Assembly (NCBI GenBank): GCA_018224415.1
Contig: JAGTUZ010000155.1
Location: 1-10,884 of the forward strand
Direction: 5' to 3'
DNA length: 10,884 bases
From: Bacteroidota bacterium
GTDB lineage: Bacteria > Bacteroidota > Ignavibacteria > SZUA-365
Program-made: the position numbers and the translations under genes
In this document: piece by piece, positions 7,239 to 10,884 of the stretch
How positions within the stretch are numbered: the stretch's first letter is position 1
Layout of the letters: each line of letters opens with the position of its first letter
The notes under the pieces: model-generated
Database searches by the model: none
What the model saw: only the letters and a program-made list of their open reading frames with translations
What the model was told of the DNA's origin: nothing

Positions 7239-7267
7239 AAAATAGGGAGGAGCGCAGCACCGTGCAA
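7239..7267 (-). promoter_or_regulatory. Candidate promoter for the two TPM genes
   Basis: On the minus strand, TTGCAC (7267-7262) is separated by 17 bases from TATTTT (7244-7239), giving a transcript with a leader of about 25 bases before the start codon at 7209. Neither box is close to consensus. The 24-bp repeat array begins one base beyond the -35 box. Confidence 0.35.
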
Positions 7268-7339
7268 CCTTCCGTTTCGAGCGACCGGTTGCCGCGCGTT
7301 TCAGTCGACCGGTTGCCGCGCGTTTCAGTCGACCGGTTG
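7268..7339 (+). repeat. 3 x 24-bp tandem repeat upstream of the TPM operon
   Basis: Units lie at 7268-7291 (diverged), 7292-7315 and 7316-7339 (identical to each other). The identical unit begins CCGCGCGTTTCAGT and ends CGACCGGTTG. The first copy differs at several bases in its first half. The unit length is a multiple of three and the array is open in the plus frame that reads VDRLPRVS, but no gene is supported there. Confidence 0.95.
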
Positions 7340-7388
7340 TTGTGGGGGCGGTGATGTCACAGGCCGGTGTCAGGTGTGTCTCTTTCTC

Positions 7389-7448
7389 CAGGGTTCACCC
7401 ACGCAGGGTTCACCCACGCAGGGTTCACTCACGCAGGGTGCACCCACG
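7389..7448 (+). repeat. 4 x 15-bp tandem repeat upstream of the exported VWA gene
   Basis: Units lie at 7389-7403, 7404-7418, 7419-7433 and 7434-7448. The consensus is CAGGGTTCACCCACG, with single substitutions in units 3 (CTC) and 4 (GTGC). It lies 103 bp before the chosen start at 7551. In that gene's frame it would read QGSPT repeats with no stop codon between, so a longer open frame begins at 7374. That longer product would bury the signal peptide. Confidence 0.95.
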
Positions 7449-7533
7449 GGTCTGCGGAAGCAACCGACTCCCCAAACGTACTGCATTTCTCGTCCCGCTT
7501 GTGTATCTTTTTTCTTTCGCCACAGAGTTTCGT

Positions 7534-7547
7534 ATTACGGAGGTAAT
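7534..7547 (+). promoter_or_regulatory. Shine-Dalgarno in the loop of a small hairpin
   Basis: ATTAC (7534-7538) and GTAAT (7543-7547) are a perfect inverted repeat around GGAG (7539-7542). The Shine-Dalgarno GGAGG (7539-7543) is seven bases before the ATG at 7551 and settles that start. A five-pair AT-rich stem is weak and may be chance. Confidence 0.6.
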
Positions 7548-7550
7548 CGC

Positions 7551-10478
7551 ATGAGTTGTTGCAAGGGATTCGCGGCATGGCTGCTGCTGGTATTGCTGTT
7601 CGCGCCGATGGCGCAGGCACAGTTCGCGCTCGAGGTCGAAAACGTACACACGGACGCCTTTCCCGACATCACCGCCGACGTGGTCGTGCGGCAGAGCGGG
7701 GTGATCGTCCGCACGGCCGACAGTTCGGATTTCACCCTGAAGGAAGACGGGTTTGCGCAGTCACCGCTGCATCTCGTGCATCCTGTCGCCACGCAGAATT
7801 TCTCGATGACCGTGGTCATCGCGGTCGGCTCCACGATGAGCGCCGGCGATGTGGCGTTTGCAAAAGGACTCGCGGCACGCCTGGTGGATCGTATGGACGG
7901 CATTCTCGACGAGATGGCCGTGCTGACCTATGACGGCAACGCACTCGAACAGCAGTCGATGACGGCCATCAAGCCGCTTCTGCTTTCGCGCATCAGCGCC
8001 ATCGCCCCCACCGGCGGTTCCAACTACATCTGGGACGGCGGGTACGCTGGCCTGTCCTACCTCCTCAACAACAGCATCCATCCCGTGCGGACGATGGTGT
8101 TTCTTTCCAACGGACGCGGAGACGGCGGCACGCGCGACGTGCAGCAGGTGATCAATCTCGCGAAGACGTTCGGTATCAAGGTGCATTGCTACGGTATCAA
8201 CGCCGTCAACAACGACGCCCAGATGAAGCAGCTCTGCCAGGAAACCGGCGGCACGTTCTGGGGCAGCACCGATCTGATGGTACAGCAGCTCATCGACGAA
8301 CTCAACGGCACACCGGCGGCTTCGAAGCTGACGTACCGCAGCGATAATGCCTGCCGCGATGGAGGAGACCGCAGCCTCTTCGTGCAGGTGAAATCCGGCA
8401 ACGACAGCGTCAGCACAACAAAGGCCTTCCCGCTGGCCGCGGATGCATCGGGCAACGTGACTATCACGGTGAAAGCCGACACGACCAGCATCACCGGTGG
8501 AAATACAAAAGAAATAGATCTCCTGTTCACCCCTGCGTTGCTGGACCAGCGGCTCTATGCGGGCAGCATCACACTCTCCTTCGATACCGCTCTGCTGCGC
8601 CTGCAGTCCGTGACTACCGACGGCACACTGGCGGAGGGCATGGGCGCCTCGTCGGTGATGACCGCATCCGGGGCGGATATCACCTTGACTGGCGTGGCCG
8701 CCCTGGAGGGAAGCGGCGCGCTGGCGAAGCTGACCTTCGCGGCCGCAGAGGTGCAGGCGAACACCGATGTGCAGGTGCAGGTAACGGACGTGACCTCTTC
8801 GCGCGGCTGTCTGACCGTGCAGGGAGGAAGCGCGCGCATCACGGTGCGTCCGAAGACCGCGTCGATGTCGACCAAGACGACCTCCGTGGTGTTCAGCTGG
8901 AACGATGCCGCCAAGCGGTACGACCCGGATCCCGCCACGGTCACCGTCGAAGTGACGAACAACGGTGACGTGCCCTTGAGCGGCCTCACGGCGACGATGG
9001 AACCCTTATCTGACGTGCGCATCGCCTACGGCGGCGCGTCCACAGTGGTGGTGCAGCCCGATTCGCTCGCCCCGGGAGAGAAGGGCACAGCGACCTGGCT
9101 CGTGCAGGCGCTGCCGCATGCAACGGAGATGACCGCGCAGGCGAACGTCGTCATCACCTCCACGGAAGGCGCGCGTGCGCAGCAGCGGATCTTCCTCAAC
9201 ATCAAGGCAGCCGGGTCGGCTGTCGCCATGCGCTGTGATGCCGACTCAATCATCGTGGCCGGCGGGAACTATATGCCCGATCCGGCCGAGGTCCGCGCAG
9301 TGATCACCTCCGCTGGTATGAGCGACGGTCCGGCGGGCGATGTCAGCATCGTGCTCCCGAACGACATCACGCTCGACGGCGGTCCCGCCACACAAGCCTT
9401 CACCGTGATGACTTCCGGCAGCAGCGTCACATTGCACTGGCCGCTGCGCTACCCGCGTCCCGCCGTGCGCACCGATTACCCGATCCTCCTCGTCCGCAGC
9501 GCCGCAGGGCATCCCAATGACACCTGTCGCGTGACGCTTACGGTGCCGGTGCTGACCGCGGCGCAGCTCGACGTCACCTGCAACATCACCCCCAATCTTA
9601 TTGATTCGACCGTGACCGAAGTAACCTACACGGTCAACGTGCGCAACACCGGCAACGCCGATGCGATCAATGTGGCCGCGGCCGTCATGCCCCCCGTGCA
9701 GTTCCAGCTCGGACCGGGCGAGGCGGCGACGAAGGCCGTCGCGGATCCGCTCGCCGCCGGACAACAGGCGTCCGTGTCCTGGGTGCTCGTTCCCGTCTCC
9801 GGCCAGCGCTGCGCCGATGCTACCGTCAATGTCGCTTCGTTGGTCTCGCAGTCCGGCGGCGCCTCGGTGCCGTGCGGTGCGAACGTGACGCTGGAGGCCA
9901 CCGGCAACCTGCCCGCGGAGATCCGATCGGTCACGCCATCGACGATCGATACGCTCAAGACCGGCACGGAAATCGCCTTTGACGTCGACGCCTTCGACGC
10001 CGAGCGCGACACCCTGACCTATGCATGGTTCGTCGACGGTACCGCCGAGGGCAGTGGACGCAGCTTCCTGCGCACCTTCACCGACGAGGGCGACTACACT
10101 GTGCGCGTGGACATCTACGACCGCTGCACGCTCGGTGGCGGACAGCCGGTGTCCCACACCTGGCAGGTGTTCGTCTACAACACCACGGGCATCGAGCACC
10201 CGGGTCTGGCACAGGATCTCGCCATTCTCGGCAATTATCCGAATCCGTTCAATCCCGGTACAGTGATTGAATTCCGCTTGCCCGAAGGACGGCATGACAC
10301 ACGCCTCGACGTGCTCGATGCGGCGGGCCAGCTCGTGCGTTGCCTCGTTTCACGCAGCGTGGATGGCGGCACGCATCGCGTATCCTTCAACGCCGAGGGA
10401 CTGCCCAGCGGCAGTTATCTCGTGCGGCTCGTCGCGGGTGACGCGGTGCGCAGCCATCGCATGCTGCTCGTGAAATAA
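7551..10478 (+). CDS. T9SS-exported multidomain protein: VWA-like, cohesin-like, Ig/CARDB-like, PKD-like
   Basis: A 975-residue secreted protein. Residues 1-23 form a signal peptide (AAWLLLVLLFAPMAQA, cut before Q24). A lead-in with DFTLKEDG (60-67), as in VWFA-related domains, precedes a VWA-like fold at about 84-252. The metal site is degraded: at the DxSxS position the sequence is A91-V-G93-S-T95, and the later TDG-type Asp is N187, although T154 remains. Residues about 304-432 resemble a cohesin domain (DLLFTPALLDQRLYAGSITLSF). About 440-790 contains Ig- or CARDB-like units (VTVEVTNNGDVPLSGL; YTVNVRNTGNADAINV), 792-885 is PKD-like (LTYAWFVDG, DEGDYTVRVDIYD), and 886-975 is a T9SS type A sorting domain (LGNYPNPFNPGTVIEFRLP, LPSGSYLVRL, HRMLLVK). 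It should be displayed or released through type IX secretion and bind proteins or surfaces without MIDAS metal. Ligand unknown. The start is set by GGAGG at 7539. Confidence 0.88.
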   Translation: MSCCKGFAAWLLLVLLFAPMAQAQFALEVENVHTDAFPDITADVVVRQSGVIVRTADSSDFTLKEDGFAQSPLHLVHPVATQNFSMTVVIAVGSTMSAGDVAFAKGLAARLVDRMDGILDEMAVLTYDGNALEQQSMTAIKPLLLSRISAIAPTGGSNYIWDGGYAGLSYLLNNSIHPVRTMVFLSNGRGDGGTRDVQQVINLAKTFGIKVHCYGINAVNNDAQMKQLCQETGGTFWGSTDLMVQQLIDELNGTPAASKLTYRSDNACRDGGDRSLFVQVKSGNDSVSTTKAFPLAADASGNVTITVKADTTSITGGNTKEIDLLFTPALLDQRLYAGSITLSFDTALLRLQSVTTDGTLAEGMGASSVMTASGADITLTGVAALEGSGALAKLTFAAAEVQANTDVQVQVTDVTSSRGCLTVQGGSARITVRPKTASMSTKTTSVVFSWNDAAKRYDPDPATVTVEVTNNGDVPLSGLTATMEPLSDVRIAYGGASTVVVQPDSLAPGEKGTATWLVQALPHATEMTAQANVVITSTEGARAQQRIFLNIKAAGSAVAMRCDADSIIVAGGNYMPDPAEVRAVITSAGMSDGPAGDVSIVLPNDITLDGGPATQAFTVMTSGSSVTLHWPLRYPRPAVRTDYPILLVRSAAGHPNDTCRVTLTVPVLTAAQLDVTCNITPNLIDSTVTEVTYTVNVRNTGNADAINVAAAVMPPVQFQLGPGEAATKAVADPLAAGQQASVSWVLVPVSGQRCADATVNVASLVSQSGGASVPCGANVTLEATGNLPAEIRSVTPSTIDTLKTGTEIAFDVDAFDAERDTLTYAWFVDGTAEGSGRSFLRTFTDEGDYTVRVDIYDRCTLGGGQPVSHTWQVFVYNTTGIEHPGLAQDLAILGNYPNPFNPGTVIEFRLPEGRHDTRLDVLDAAGQLVRCLVSRSVDGGTHRVSFNAEGLPSGSYLVRLVAGDAVRSHRMLLVK

Positions 10479-10568
10479 TGGAATGATGGAAAGAAGGAAA
10501 GATGGAAGGATGCAGACCGGGAAGACCCGGAGGCATACTTCCATCTTTCCGTTTTTCCATTTTTCCAT
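10478..10568 (+). repeat. Mirrored 8-bp repeat arrays forming a long hairpin
   Basis: Left arm 10478-10509 is four 8-mers (ATGGAATG, ATGGAAAG, AAGGAAAG, ATGGAAGG). Right arm 10537-10568 is four 8-mers of the complementary pattern (ACTTCCAT, CTTTCCGT, TTTTCCAT, TTTTCCAT). Bases 10480-10508 pair with 10538-10566 with four mismatches. Inside, ATGC (10510-10513) pairs with GCAT (10533-10536), and CCGGG (10517-10521) pairs with CCCGG (10526-10530) around AAGA. It follows the VWA gene's stop codon directly and could help end that transcript, but no clean T-run follows. Confidence 0.85.
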
Positions 10569-10884
10569 TTCCCTCCTCGCAGTTCTCATTCTGAACTTCC
10601 CTTCGTTCTCGCAGGATTTCGGTCGACGGCAGCGAACGTTCGATGTCGGGCATTATCGCATCGCGGTGGCGTTCGATGAAGCGGCCCGCCGTGTTGACGG
10701 TGAAACCGAGGTGACCCTTCAGCCACTGCGCACGGCCATCGATACGGTGACGCTGGACGCCGTGGGGATGTCGGTTTCCTCGGTGACATCGTTTGTGCCC
10801 GGCGAGGCGACGGGGGAGGCGCTGCGCTGGACCTCCGACTCCGCCCGCCTCCACATCCATCTGTCGCAGCCGCTGCGGCATGGC
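10510..10884 (+). CDS. M1-family aminopeptidase-like protein, N terminus only
   Basis: The frame is open to the window edge, giving 125 residues. Residues 1-35 form a plausible signal peptide: a basic start (MQTGKTRRH), a hydrophobic core (FPFFHFSISLLAVLILNF) and a cleavage region at PSFSQ. The mature part resembles the N-terminal saddle domain of M1 zinc aminopeptidases: FDVGHYRIAVAFDEAARRVDG, ETEVTLQPLRTAIDTVTLDAV, VGMSVSSV, and later LHIHLSQPL. The HExxH zinc site would lie beyond the window, so activity cannot be judged. Two other in-frame ATGs (10483 and 10486) would add eight or nine charged residues; the preceding in-frame stop is at 10471-10473. GGAAAG at 10496-10501 is a possible Shine-Dalgarno for 10510. 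The start and signal peptide are built from the mirrored 8-bp arrays. It lies 31 bp after the VWA gene, perhaps in one operon. Confidence 0.72.
   Translation, partial: MQTGKTRRHTSIFPFFHFSISLLAVLILNFPSFSQDFGRRQRTFDVGHYRIAVAFDEAARRVDGETEVTLQPLRTAIDTVTLDAVGMSVSSVTSFVPGEATGEALRWTSDSARLHIHLSQPLRHG

Larger units (their letters stand above)
7210..7550. other. Divergent intergenic region with two minisatellites
   Basis: 341 bp between the minus-strand TPM operon and the plus-strand exported VWA protein. It holds a candidate minus-strand promoter, a 3 x 24 bp array and a 4 x 15 bp array. About 85 bp follow with no repeats, including a T-rich stretch (TATCTTTTTT at 7504-7513) that may be part of a plus-strand promoter; no convincing -35 box accompanies it. 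I see no RNA gene or additional coding sequence. Confidence 0.7.

Noticed and set aside
7351..7362. CRP-like palindrome GTGATGTCAC
   Set aside because: The half-sites are only two bases apart, not the six needed for a CRP/FNR-type site, and the match is short enough for chance.
2918..7448. CRISPR array
   Set aside because: Units are 15-24 bp and directly abutting, with no unique spacers between them.
7374..7550. Start of the VWA protein at 7374 (1034 residues)
   Set aside because: It would bury a good signal peptide 60 residues in and translate the 15-bp array. The ATG at 7551 has a well-spaced GGAGG and an export signal.
9246..10295. Antisense open frame (349 codons) within the VWA gene
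   Set aside because: It is opposite domains with clear Ig, PKD and sorting-domain signatures, and its translation is His/Arg/Gly-rich without any motif.
10387..10881. Minus-strand open frame over the M1 gene start
   Set aside because: The plus-strand frame gives a signal peptide and a recognisable M1 N-terminal domain. The minus frame crosses the repeat hairpin and has no features.

Overview
The window is GC-rich and gene-dense. Its gene content points to the Bacteroidota/Chlorobiota (FCB) assemblage: a TonB-dependent receptor with an N-terminal carboxypeptidase-regulatory-like domain, and a secreted protein ending in a type IX secretion (T9SS) type A sorting domain (core YPNPFNPGTVIEF). The high GC, the 'YPNPFNP' tail and a perfect CIRCE operator fit an Ignavibacteria/Kapabacteria- or Rhodothermia-like lineage better than a gut Bacteroides. 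This placement is inference from gene style, not from a marker tree.

Layout. (1) 3-3235 (+): a TonB-dependent receptor, 5' end outside the window, overlaps by ATGA a thiamine pyrophosphokinase gene. The pairing suggests a thiamine uptake/activation operon. The kinase carries an in-frame 4 x 21 bp tandem repeat, and a second, degenerate 21-bp array runs across its stop codon. (2) 3350-5565 (+): a probable intrinsic terminator, then a sigma70-like promoter overlapping a perfect CIRCE operator, then groES and groEL, closed by a strong hairpin terminator that lies between convergent genes. (3) 5604-7209 (-): two adjacent TPM-domain membrane proteins, a secreted/anchored one with a Gly/Ser-rich tail and one with a membrane hairpin, with no LemA gene visible. 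(4) 7210-7550: a 341-bp divergent intergenic region with two perfect or near-perfect minisatellites (3 x 24 bp and 4 x 15 bp). (5) 7551-10478 (+): a 975-residue T9SS-exported protein with a von Willebrand A-like domain lacking its metal-binding motif, a cohesin-like domain, Ig/CARDB-like repeats, a PKD-like domain and the sorting domain. (6) 10478-10884 (+): a mirrored pair of 8-bp repeat arrays forming a long hairpin. The start and signal-peptide region of a 3'-truncated M1-aminopeptidase-like gene lies inside it.

The genes themselves belong to known families. The unusual feature is the density of short tandem repeats at gene edges. There are at least four arrays plus the mirrored 8-bp array in about 11 kb. 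The four main arrays have unit lengths divisible by three, and some units share a loose core. Two of them alter or border protein ends, and the mirrored array helps encode a signal peptide. No RNA genes, CRISPR array, insertion sequence or riboswitch could be supported.
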